From CAXQZU01 sp964228555 (GTDB lineage Bacteria > Planctomycetota > PLA2 > JAEUHO01): a stretch of 27,982 bases of DNA. The notes under the pieces were generated by a model. That model was given only the letters and a program-made list of their open reading frames with translations. It was not told where the DNA came from and did not search any database. The position numbers and the translations under genes are program-made. Positions within the stretch are counted from its first letter, which is position 1. Each line of letters opens with the position of its first letter. The stretch is from positions 1-27,982 of the forward strand of contig CAXQZU010000047.1 of assembly GCA_964228555.1 (NCBI GenBank), written 5' to 3'. Positions 8,374 to 15,358 of this stretch are shown piece after piece.

Positions 8374-8379
8374 TAGGCT
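8374..8379 (+). promoter_or_regulatory. Candidate -10 element (TAGGCT), leaderless start
   Basis: TAGGCT ends 6 nt before the GTG of gluQ (8386). There is no ribosome binding site between them. It is identical to the hexamers before the OPT transporter and the old yellow enzyme. Confidence 0.5.
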
Positions 8380-8385
8380 GGCCGC

Positions 8386-9327
8386 GTGCGCTCGCGCCTC
8401 GCTCCCAGCCCCACCGGCCACCTGCACGTGGGCAACGCGCGCACCTTCCTGCTCACGTGGCTGCACGTGCGCGCGGTGGGCGGCTCGCTGGTGCTGCGCA
8501 TCGACGACCTGGACACGCCGCGCGTGCGCGCCGCGGCCATCGACGGGCTGCTGGACGACCTCGCCTGGCTGGGCCTCGCGTGGGACGAGCCCGGCGCGGT
8601 GGTGCGCCAGTCGCAGCGGGCCGCCGCCTACGCCGAGGCGGCTGGGCGGCTGCTGGAGCAGGGCCTGGCCTACCCGTGCACCTGCACGCGCAAGGAGGTG
8701 GAGGAGGCCGCGAGTGCACCCCACGGCACCGAGGGCCCGCGCTACCCCGGCACCTGCCGTGGCCGCTGGCGCTCGTGCGCCGAGGCGGAGGCCGCCACCG
8801 GCAAGCCCGCCTGCCTGCGCTTCGCCGTGCCGCCGGGCGTGGAACGCTTCCACGACCTGCTCTACGGCGAGCAGGCCTGCGACGTGGCGGCCGAGACCGG
8901 TGACTTCGTGATCCACCGCAACAATGGCGTGGCCGCCTACCAGCTGGCGACCGTGCTGGACGATGCGGCCAGCGGCGTGGACCTCGTGATGCGCGGCAGC
9001 GACCTGCTGCCCAGCACCGCGCGCCAGCGCCTGCTGCAGCGCGCGCTGGGCCTGCCGCATCCCGTCACCCTGCACGTCCCGCTGGTGGTGGGCGAGGAGG
9101 GCCGCCGCCTCGCCAAGCGCCACGGCGACACGGCGCTGGCCACGCTGCGCGCGCAGGGCTGGACGCGCGAGGAGCTGCTGGGCCGGCTGGCGTGGAGTGC
9201 CGGGCTGGCCGCGCACGGCGAGGCGCTGGGCCTGGAGGCGTTGCGGTCGCGCTACGACGTCACCCGGCTCACGGCGCAACCCGTGGTGTTCCGTGCCAGC
9301 GAGTGGCAACGCGTCGCGCGCGGCTAG
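8386..9327 (+). CDS. gluQ: Glutamyl-Q tRNA(Asp) synthetase
   Basis: GluQ-RS activates glutamate and attaches it to the queuosine base of tRNA(Asp), not to the 3' end. The 313-residue length fits this truncated GluRS paralogue, which lacks the anticodon-binding domain. Visible motifs are LAPSPTGHLHVGNART (class I HIGH region), RIDDLDTPR, and zinc ligands CTC near residue 97 with YPGTC about 20 residues later. Further motifs are the Rossmann segment DFVIHRNNGVAAYQLA and the KMSKS-like RRLAKRHGD. The GTG at 8386 is the start because the SPTG motif must sit within the first ten residues and a TAGGCT hexamer lies 6 nt upstream. The gene ends in a CTAG shared with the convergent MBOAT stop. Together with queG it forms a split queuosine-modification locus. 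Confidence 0.93.
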   Translation: MRSRLAPSPTGHLHVGNARTFLLTWLHVRAVGGSLVLRIDDLDTPRVRAAAIDGLLDDLAWLGLAWDEPGAVVRQSQRAAAYAEAAGRLLEQGLAYPCTCTRKEVEEAASAPHGTEGPRYPGTCRGRWRSCAEAEAATGKPACLRFAVPPGVERFHDLLYGEQACDVAAETGDFVIHRNNGVAAYQLATVLDDAASGVDLVMRGSDLLPSTARQRLLQRALGLPHPVTLHVPLVVGEEGRRLAKRHGDTALATLRAQGWTREELLGRLAWSAGLAAHGEALGLEALRSRYDVTRLTAQPVVFRASEWQRVARG

Positions 9328-10286
9328 TCCACGAGCGGGATCACCAGCGCGCGCATCGCGGGCAGGTGGAACAGCAGCGGCACCAGGCCCAGCACGGCCA
9401 GCACCGCGGCCGCATGGCGCAGGTGCAGTCCCAGCGGCAGTCGCTGCCACGGCACACGCGGCTCCAGCGCCACCAGCAGGGCGTGCAGCACGAAGTAGAG
9501 GGTGGGCAGGCCCAACCCCCCGCCGGAGGGCACGCTGAAGGCCAGGTCGTGGAGCAAGCCCGAGGCGAGGAAGGCCAGCGCGAACGAGCGTCGCGGTCCC
9601 AGCACGGTGCGCACGGGCCGCTCGATGGCCACCTGCAGCATCTCGCTGAAGGCGAGGTTCCAGCGCCGCGTCCAGAACTCCGCCAGCGAGGTGGACTTGA
9701 GCGGCTCGTCGAAGAAGGGTTGCACGCGGCGGCCGGCAAGGCGCCACAGCCCGGCCTGCACGCGCATGGCCCCGAAGGCGATCACGAAGCCCAGCCCGCC
9801 CATGGCCACCACGGCCACCCAGGCGTCGTGCACGCCGGCACGTGCCAGCAGGTGCGCATCCACCAGCAGGGCTGCGCCCAGCAGCATCGACAGCAGTCCC
9901 TCGCGCACCCAGCGCGCTCCATGGCGTGCGGGAGCGCTGCGCGTGGCGAAGGACCACGGACGCATCCCCGGCCACAGCAGCACGAAGGCGGCCCAGTCGA
10001 GGCCATGGGGAACGGGGCGGCCGGCGATGCGTGCCTCGGCCTGCACCAGCACCTTCATCGCGAAGTACAGCCATGCGCACTGCAGCAGCATGCGGTTGCC
10101 GGCCGGCTCGCCGGGCACGGCCCAGGGCCCGCAGGCGGCGGCCAGCAGCACGCCCGCCCAGCCCAGCACGCGCATCCAGCGGCGCGGCCTGGCGCCGGCC
10201 AGCCAGCCGCCCAGCAACACGGCGGCCAGCGCGGCCGCCCCGCCGAGCAGCAGGCCCGTCGGCGCGGGCCATGCGTAGCCGTTCAT
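9324..10286 (-). CDS. MBOAT-family acyltransferase, wax-synthase-like
   Basis: This 320-residue integral membrane protein has about eight hydrophobic segments. The hallmark SLAEFWTRRWN (residues 200-210) and the buried catalytic His246 in ASGLLHDLAF match the MBOAT_2 / wax-synthase branch. By family knowledge these enzymes transfer an acyl group from acyl-CoA to an alcohol or sugar inside the membrane. The substrates cannot be read from sequence. The ATG at 10284-10286 overlaps the TGA of the upstream gene (10283-10285) as ATGA, so the two proteins are translationally coupled and probably work together. The stop overlaps the convergent gluQ stop by four bases (CTAG). Longer open frames extend upstream but overlap the coupled gene and are not homologous. 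Confidence 0.8.
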   Translation of the reverse strand: MNGYAWPAPTGLLLGGAAALAAVLLGGWLAGARPRRWMRVLGWAGVLLAAACGPWAVPGEPAGNRMLLQCAWLYFAMKVLVQAEARIAGRPVPHGLDWAAFVLLWPGMRPWSFATRSAPARHGARWVREGLLSMLLGAALLVDAHLLARAGVHDAWVAVVAMGGLGFVIAFGAMRVQAGLWRLAGRRVQPFFDEPLKSTSLAEFWTRRWNLAFSEMLQVAIERPVRTVLGPRRSFALAFLASGLLHDLAFSVPSGGGLGLPTLYFVLHALLVALEPRVPWQRLPLGLHLRHAAAVLAVLGLVPLLFHLPAMRALVIPLVD

Positions 10287-11449
10287 CGCGGCGCGACGAG
10301 CCAGGCCCACTGCTGGGCGGCCAGCTCGCCAGGCGTGGAGCCCTTCAGGCCTGCCTTGCCCACGGAGCGGAAGCCGCGCGCGACCAGCCAGGGCTCGGGC
10401 TCCTCGGGCCCGCCGGCCGCGCCCACCAGCTCGACGGGCGGTCCGCCGCCCGCCGGCGCGTCGCCGGCCGGCAGGTCCACGGCCTCGAAGCGCGCTTGCG
10501 CCAGCGAGGCCGCCGCCACGCGCGCGGGATGGAGTGCGAGGTAGCCCAGCGCCGGCTCCACGCCGCGGCCCTGCGCGGCCAGCCAGGCGGGGCCCTGGCC
10601 TGCGAAGTGCGTGCGCACCAGCTCCACCAGCCGTGCCACGCCCTCGTGGTCGAAGGCGTTGCGCGTGTCGTTCTGGGCCTTGAGCAGCGCCTCGCTGTAG
10701 GCCGGCTGGTAGCGGTCCACCTTCAGCTCGGTGCTCGACGAGAGCGTGAGCGGCGCCAGCACGGCCACGGCCTCGCCCTTGCGCTCGCGCACGAAGCGCT
10801 CGAGGGCTTGCTGGAACATCTGGCCCTCGCCCTCGAAGACCACCAGCAGCGGGATGTCGTTGCCCGCGCGCCATCCCTTGGGCAGCGAGAGCCAGCCGCC
10901 AAATCCCTTCTCCTCCACCTGCAGCAGCAGGGGCGCGGCCTGCGCCATCCTCGCCAGCGTGGTGACGCGTGCCTTGGTGGGGCTGAGATCGAGCGCGCCT
11001 ACCAGCCAGGCCGTGTAGCGGGCGTCCTGCTGCTCCTTGTCGAGCACCTTGGCCATGCGCTCGTAGCCCTTGGCCACCTCCTCGCGCGTGCGCGCGATGC
11101 GCTTCTGCGCGGCCTCGTCGGGCACACCCTTGCCGGCCAGCGCATCCACCTTGGCCTCCACCGTGGCCAGCTCGGCGTGCTCGGGCACGAGGTCGCGTGC
11201 GCGGCGCCAGGCGTCGGTGGCCGCGTCCTTGAGGTCGAGGGCGACCAGGTCCATGGCCAGCGAGAGCCAGGCCTTGGCCGCCTTGGCCTTCTCCTCGGCG
11301 ATCTCCTTCTCGATGCGCACGAAGTCGGCGGGGGCGGCCTGCAGTGCGCGCACCCCCGGCGTGGCTCCCGGCAGGGAGCCCAGCACGGAGGCCAGCAGGA
11401 CGCCTCCCAGCAGCAGGCCGGCACGCCGGCAGGTCAGGCGGTTGCGCAT
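10283..11449 (-). CDS. Secreted protein with degenerate alpha/beta-hydrolase-like domain
   Basis: This 388-residue protein starts with a basic N-terminus and a hydrophobic core (residues about 11-25), followed by A-L-Q-A-A. That is a signal peptide, so the protein is probably periplasmic. Residues about 43-150 are charged and helical, with a pattern like tetratricopeptide repeats. Residues about 185-330 resemble an alpha/beta hydrolase of the PHB-depolymerase/esterase type: LPKGW, then IPLLVVFEGEG, then a helix, then VAVLAPL, and D-H-E-G-VARLVELV. The expected nucleophile elbow (G-x-S-x-G) reads A-A-Q-G-R-G (residues 291-296) and has no serine, so hydrolase activity is doubtful. The ATG at 11449 has TATGCT 6 nt upstream and no ribosome binding site. 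Coupling to the MBOAT suggests a partner in acylating a surface polymer; this is inference. Confidence 0.68.
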   Translation of the reverse strand: MRNRLTCRRAGLLLGGVLLASVLGSLPGATPGVRALQAAPADFVRIEKEIAEEKAKAAKAWLSLAMDLVALDLKDAATDAWRRARDLVPEHAELATVEAKVDALAGKGVPDEAAQKRIARTREEVAKGYERMAKVLDKEQQDARYTAWLVGALDLSPTKARVTTLARMAQAAPLLLQVEEKGFGGWLSLPKGWRAGNDIPLLVVFEGEGQMFQQALERFVRERKGEAVAVLAPLTLSSSTELKVDRYQPAYSEALLKAQNDTRNAFDHEGVARLVELVRTHFAGQGPAWLAAQGRGVEPALGYLALHPARVAAASLAQARFEAVDLPAGDAPAGGGPPVELVGAAGGPEEPEPWLVARGFRSVGKAGLKGSTPGELAAQQWAWLVAPR

Positions 11450-11455
11450 GGGCCG

Positions 11456-11461
11456 AGCATA
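11456..11461 (-). promoter_or_regulatory. Candidate -10 element (TATGCT), leaderless start
   Basis: TATGCT on the minus strand ends 6 nt before the ATG at 11449 of the hydrolase-like/MBOAT pair. There is no ribosome binding site in the gap. Confidence 0.5.
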
Positions 11462-11527
11462 CCGGCCCGGCGCGTGCGGCGCAGGCGGGTGGGCGCGGCA
11501 CGGGCAGGCCCCGCGCCGTGGCGGCGG

Positions 11528-11533
11528 TATGGT
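11528..11533 (+). promoter_or_regulatory. Candidate -10 element (TATGGT) for yebC
   Basis: TATGGT lies 37 nt before the yebC ATG. Unlike the leaderless cases, this gene has a leader with a clear GGGAGG ribosome binding site. Confidence 0.35.
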
Positions 11534-11570
11534 CACGCGGCGGCGCCGCGAGGCGCCCGGGAGGCGTCGC

Positions 11571-12278
11571 ATGGGCCGGCAGTGGCTGCAGAAGAACCGC
11601 GAGATCAACGCCAACAAGCGTGGCAAGATCGTCAACAAGCTGGTGCGCGAGATCTGGGTGGCGGCCAAGTCGGGCGCGCCCGACGTGACGATGAACGCCA
11701 AGCTGGCCGTGGCGGTCGAGGCTGCGCGCAAGCAGTCGGTGCCCAACGACACCATCACGCGCGCCATCAAGAAGGGCGCGGGCCTGACGGGCGAGCGCAC
11801 CGACATCGACCTGGTCACCTTCGAGGGCTTCGGGCCGCACCAGGTGCCGGTGATCGTCGAGTGCCTGACCGACAACAGGAACCGCACCGCACCCGAGATG
11901 CGCGTGCTGTTCCGCCACGGCCAGATCGGCGCTCGCGTCACCTTCCTGTTCAACCACATGGGCATCGTCGAGGCCACCCACGAGACGGCCGGCCAGGACC
12001 TCGAGACGGTGGCCATCGAGGCGGGCGCGCAAGAGGTGGAGCCGCTCGAGCAGGTGCCCGAGGGCCAGCAGGGCGCGCGCTTCTTCACCGAGCGCACGGA
12101 CCTCGACACCGTCACCAAGGCGCTGCGCGCCGCAGGCTGGTCGGTGACCCTCTCCGAGGTGGGCTACGTGCCCAAGGAGAAGGTGCAGCTCGAGCCCGCC
12201 GCGCGGGCCGAGGTGGAGGCCTTCCTGGCCGCCATCGACGACAACGACGACGTGCACCGCATCTACGCGGCGCTCTAG
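11571..12278 (+). CDS. yebC: YebC/TACO1-family translation factor
   Basis: This 235-residue protein begins with MGRQWLQKNREINANKRGKI, the family's N-terminal helical domain. It continues with VPNDTITRAIKKGAG, FEGFGPHQVPVIVECLTDN-RNRT and RVLFRHGQIG, the diagnostic YebC segments. It ends with the usual acidic DDNDDVHRIYAAL. The family was long annotated as a transcriptional regulator. More recent work assigns bacterial YebC and mitochondrial TACO1 to relief of ribosome stalling, notably at proline runs, in the cytoplasm. The ATG at 11571 is preceded by GGGAGG at 11559-11564 with 6-nt spacing. Longer in-phase upstream frames are not homologous. The gene is single, divergent from the hydrolase-like gene and convergent with the OPT transporter, with 39 bases between stops. 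The length is slightly below the common 245-250 residues. Confidence 0.93.
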   Translation: MGRQWLQKNREINANKRGKIVNKLVREIWVAAKSGAPDVTMNAKLAVAVEAARKQSVPNDTITRAIKKGAGLTGERTDIDLVTFEGFGPHQVPVIVECLTDNRNRTAPEMRVLFRHGQIGARVTFLFNHMGIVEATHETAGQDLETVAIEAGAQEVEPLEQVPEGQQGARFFTERTDLDTVTKALRAAGWSVTLSEVGYVPKEKVQLEPAARAEVEAFLAAIDDNDDVHRIYAAL

Positions 12279-12317
12279 CCGCACGTCCGCGCAGGGGCCG
12301 GCGGCACGCCCCGCCCG

Positions 12318-14111
12318 CTAGAGGCGCAGGCCCAGCGCGTCGAGGATGGGCGTGACGATGCTGGCCAGGCCCGAGCCCACCAGCACGCCCGAGGCCACCG
12401 CGAAGGCGAGGTCGGCGGCCTGCGTGGGCGCGCGCCGCTGCCAGGCACGGTGCGCGAGCGCGCCCAGGAGGAAGGGCACGCTGAAGTAGGCCGGGATGAT
12501 GAAGGCGATGCCGAAGGCCATCGCCGAGGGCAGGAAGCGCTCGGCGGCCGGCACGAGCCTGCGCAGCAGCGGCACGGCGATGCCGAACAGCAGGCCGCCC
12601 AGCACGCCCCAGATGGCGTAGGGAGGCAGCGCGTCGAAGCCCACCGCCACCAGCTCGGCGGTGGCCTTCCAGGCCTGCGCCGAGGGCGCGGGCAGGTCCG
12701 GGTTGCCGTCGCCGATGCCGCCGGCCGTGACCAGCAGGTAGATGGGCACCACGACCAGCACGCCGGCGGCGATGCCCACCAGCTGGGCCAGGAACTGCTT
12801 GCGCGGGCTGGCGCCCAGCATGTGGCCGGTCTTGAGGTCGCCCATCATGTCGGCCGCCTGCGAGGCCCCGGCCGCGGTGACGGCGCCGGCCATCAGGTTC
12901 GTGGCCACCTGCCCGCGGGCCAGCCCGCCGAAGGCCAGCTGCGTCACCTTGGCCACGCCGCTGACGGGGTTGATGTCGGTCTCGCCCGAGGAGCGCACGG
13001 CGATGGCGGCCAGCACCCACGAGAGGCCCACGGCCACCAGCGTCATCCACCACGGGATGCCGAACAGCGCCTGCAGTGCGAGGCAGGCCGCCACGGCCGA
13101 GGCCAGCAGGCCGCCCAGCCACCACGCCGCGGGGATGGCCTCGCGCGCGTCGTCGTGGGCCGCCGCGCCGGCGGACTGGCGCCGGAACACCGCCACGATG
13201 CTGCGCCACGAGAGCGCGAGGCTGGTGAGCGCCTCGGCCAGCATGATGGCCACGCCGGTCCACAGGATCCAGCCGCGCGCGCCGTTGCCGTAGGACATGA
13301 CCGGCCCGGGCGCCCAGCCCTGCTCGCGGCACAGCGGCGCCAGCACGCCCCAGGCCACGATGGCGCCGGCCGCCAGCGAGAGCGACACGCGCATGCCCAC
13401 CAGCACGCCGGCGCCCAGCAGCATGGGGTCGAGGTAGAGCGAGAAGGTGAAGGCGTGCAGCGAGGCGGCCAGCCCGCCCAGCCACGCGTGCAGCGGCGGC
13501 AGCTTGATGGCGGGCACGGCCCACATGGCCAGCACGAGGCCGAAGGAGATGCCGGCCCACACGAGCAAGGCGCGCGCACGCCGCAACGTCTCGGCGCCCG
13601 AGCCGAACATCGCCACGATGGTGTGCGCGGTGGCCGTGCCGCTGGGGAAGCGCAAGCGCTCCAGCAGCACCATCTGCCGCCGCAGCGGCACCGCGTAGAA
13701 CACGCCGATGAAGGCCACCGAGGCGGACCACGCCAGCAGCTGCACGGCGTCCAGCTCGATGCCCATCAGGCGCAGCGCCGGGATGGGGGCCACGAGGCCC
13801 GCGGCCATGGTCATCGTGCCGGCGGCTGAGGCCGCGGTCTGCGCGATGTTGGTTTCCAGCACCGTGAAGGGCATGCGCGGCTTGAGCAGCGCGAAGATGG
13901 CGTAGGAGAGGATGGCGGCCAGGATCGAGCCGCCCACGCCCCAGCCGGTCTTGAGGCCGAAGAACATGTTGATCGTGGCGATGACGGCGCCGATGAGGCA
14001 GCCCACGGCCAGCGCGCGGGCCGTCAGCTGCAGCTCGCCCTGCGCAGGCGTGTAGATGCGGTCACCCTCGGACGCGGCCGGGGTCGCAGCCGGGACCTGG
14101 GCCTCGGGCAT
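12318..14111 (-). CDS. OPT-superfamily transporter
   Basis: This 597-residue polytopic protein has about 14 hydrophobic segments. Motifs of the oligopeptide transporter (OPT) superfamily are clear. They include RALAVGCLIGAVIATINMFFGLKTGW near the N-terminus, VLETNIAQTAASAAGTM, LRFPSGTATAHTI, and GETDINPVSGVAKVTQLAFG followed by N-L-M-A-G-A-V-T-A-A-G-A-S-Q-AADMMGDLKTGH. Members import small peptides or metal chelates across the inner membrane by proton coupling. Prokaryotic members are often of uncertain substrate, so peptide versus siderophore-type cargo stays open. The ATG at 14111 has GGAGG 6 nt upstream, and a TAGGCT hexamer lies 19 nt before the ATG. It is divergent from the CDF transporter, with 113 bases shared between the two promoters. 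Confidence 0.9.
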   Translation of the reverse strand: MPEAQVPAATPAASEGDRIYTPAQGELQLTARALAVGCLIGAVIATINMFFGLKTGWGVGGSILAAILSYAIFALLKPRMPFTVLETNIAQTAASAAGTMTMAAGLVAPIPALRLMGIELDAVQLLAWSASVAFIGVFYAVPLRRQMVLLERLRFPSGTATAHTIVAMFGSGAETLRRARALLVWAGISFGLVLAMWAVPAIKLPPLHAWLGGLAASLHAFTFSLYLDPMLLGAGVLVGMRVSLSLAAGAIVAWGVLAPLCREQGWAPGPVMSYGNGARGWILWTGVAIMLAEALTSLALSWRSIVAVFRRQSAGAAAHDDAREAIPAAWWLGGLLASAVAACLALQALFGIPWWMTLVAVGLSWVLAAIAVRSSGETDINPVSGVAKVTQLAFGGLARGQVATNLMAGAVTAAGASQAADMMGDLKTGHMLGASPRKQFLAQLVGIAAGVLVVVPIYLLVTAGGIGDGNPDLPAPSAQAWKATAELVAVGFDALPPYAIWGVLGGLLFGIAVPLLRRLVPAAERFLPSAMAFGIAFIIPAYFSVPFLLGALAHRAWQRRAPTQAADLAFAVASGVLVGSGLASIVTPILDALGLRL

Positions 14112-14130
14112 CGTGCACCTCCGGCGGGGG

Positions 14131-14136
14131 AGCCTA
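14131..14136 (-). promoter_or_regulatory. Candidate -10 element (TAGGCT) for the OPT gene
   Basis: TAGGCT on the minus strand lies 19 nt before the ATG, with GGAGG inside the short leader. The old yellow enzyme gene has the identical arrangement (same hexamer, same 19-nt spacing). Confidence 0.5.
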
Positions 14137-14211
14137 GCAGGGCCCTGCGTGCGCCCGGACGCCCGGCACGCGCCTCCTGCGTGCGAGGTGCGGCGTGCCC
14201 CGCTCCCGTCC

Positions 14212-14217
14212 TAGGAT
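14212..14217 (+). promoter_or_regulatory. Candidate -10 element (TAGGAT), leaderless start
   Basis: TAGGAT ends 7 nt before the CDF ATG at 14225. There is no ribosome binding site in between. It lies back to back with the OPT promoter. Confidence 0.5.
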
Positions 14218-14224
14218 GGGGCGC

Positions 14225-15325
14225 ATGGGCGGCTTGCATCCCCACGCACACGACCACGGTCATGGACAGGCCCATGCCCACGGGCCCACGCCGGCCGGTC
14301 GGGGCGCGGCCCTGCTGGGGCCCGCGGGCACGCCCGAGGGCGTGGCCGAGCGCCACCGCATGCGCGCGGCCGTGCTCTCGCTGGTGGTGGGCGTGGTGCT
14401 GCTGGGCGCGAAGTTCCTCGCCTACACGCTCACCGACTCGTCGGCCGTGCTGTCGGACGCGCTGGAGTCGATCGTCAACGTCATCGCCGCCGTGTTCGCG
14501 CTGGGCGGGCTGGTGTTCGCCGGCAAGCCTGCCGACCGCAACCACCCGTACGGCCACGGCAAGATCGAGTTCTTCACCGCCGGCTTCGAGGGCGGCCTGA
14601 TCGCCTTCGCCGCAGTGATGATCTTCGTGGAGTGCGTGGACGGCCTGCTCCACGGCGTCACGCTGCGCAACCTCGACACGGGCCTGCTGATCGTCGTGGG
14701 CGCCGGCGTGGGCAACCTGCTGCTGGGCCTCTACCTCGTGCGCACGGGCCGGCGCTACCACTCGCTGGCGCTGGAGGCCGACGGCAAGCACGTGCTGTCG
14801 GACGCCTGGACCAGTGCCGGCATCGTGGTGGGCCTGCTGCTGGTGCGCCTGACGGGCATCGGGTGGCTCGACCCCGTGGTGGCCGCGCTGGTGGCCGTGC
14901 AGCTGCTGGTGACGGGCGTGAAGCTGGTGCGCTACGCCGCCGGCGGCCTGCTGGACGAGGAAGACACCGCGCTGCTCGGGCGGCTGGTCACCTCGCTGGA
15001 CACGCGCATGACGGGCGGCGTGATCGGCATCCACAACCTGCGCGCCATCCGCGCCGGGCGCTTCCACCACGTGGAGGCCCACATCGTGGTGCCCGAGTTC
15101 TGGGACGTGAAGACGGCCCACGACATCACCGAGCGCGTGGCCACCGAGACCATCGCCGAGCTGGGCATCCAGGGGCAGATCCAGTTCCACGCCGACCCCT
15201 GCCGCAAGGCGTGGTGCGCCGGCTGCGACTTCCAGCCCTGCGCCGTGCGCAAGGCCCCCTTCAGCGCCCGCCGCCCGCTGCAGGTGGACGAGGTCGTCCT
15301 GCCCGAGCCCGGCGACGAGGACTGA
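14225..15325 (+). CDS. Cation diffusion facilitator (CDF) transporter with His-rich N-terminus and C-terminal Cys cluster
   Basis: This 366-residue protein exports divalent metal from the cytoplasm by proton antiport. Residues 1-20 are His-rich (HPHAHDHGHGQAHAH), a likely metal-loading arm. The CDF core has six hydrophobic segments, the loop NHPYGHGKIEF (107-116) and the TM5 motif H189-x3-D193 typical of zinc transporters. In TM2 the site that is D-x3-D in YiiP aligns with Glu81-x3-Asn85, so metal selectivity may differ. The cytoplasmic C-terminal domain ends with an added cluster C326-x4-C331-x2-C334-x4-C339, then V-R-K-A-P-F. The ATG at 14225 is chosen for the TAGGAT hexamer 7 nt upstream and because it begins the His-rich arm. 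The candidate selenoprotein follows after 33 bases, so the two may share a transcript. Confidence 0.9.
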   Translation: MGGLHPHAHDHGHGQAHAHGPTPAGRGAALLGPAGTPEGVAERHRMRAAVLSLVVGVVLLGAKFLAYTLTDSSAVLSDALESIVNVIAAVFALGGLVFAGKPADRNHPYGHGKIEFFTAGFEGGLIAFAAVMIFVECVDGLLHGVTLRNLDTGLLIVVGAGVGNLLLGLYLVRTGRRYHSLALEADGKHVLSDAWTSAGIVVGLLLVRLTGIGWLDPVVAALVAVQLLVTGVKLVRYAAGGLLDEEDTALLGRLVTSLDTRMTGGVIGIHNLRAIRAGRFHHVEAHIVVPEFWDVKTAHDITERVATETIAELGIQGQIQFHADPCRKAWCAGCDFQPCAVRKAPFSARRPLQVDEVVLPEPGDED

Positions 15326-15358
15326 GCGCAGTCGCGGGCGCTCGTGGAGGCCGCTGGC

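Noticed and set aside
9324..12284. A single 986-residue minus-strand gene covering the MBOAT and beyond
   Set aside because: Only the last 320 residues are membrane-like and homologous. The rest is a shadow of the hydrolase-like gene and yebC.
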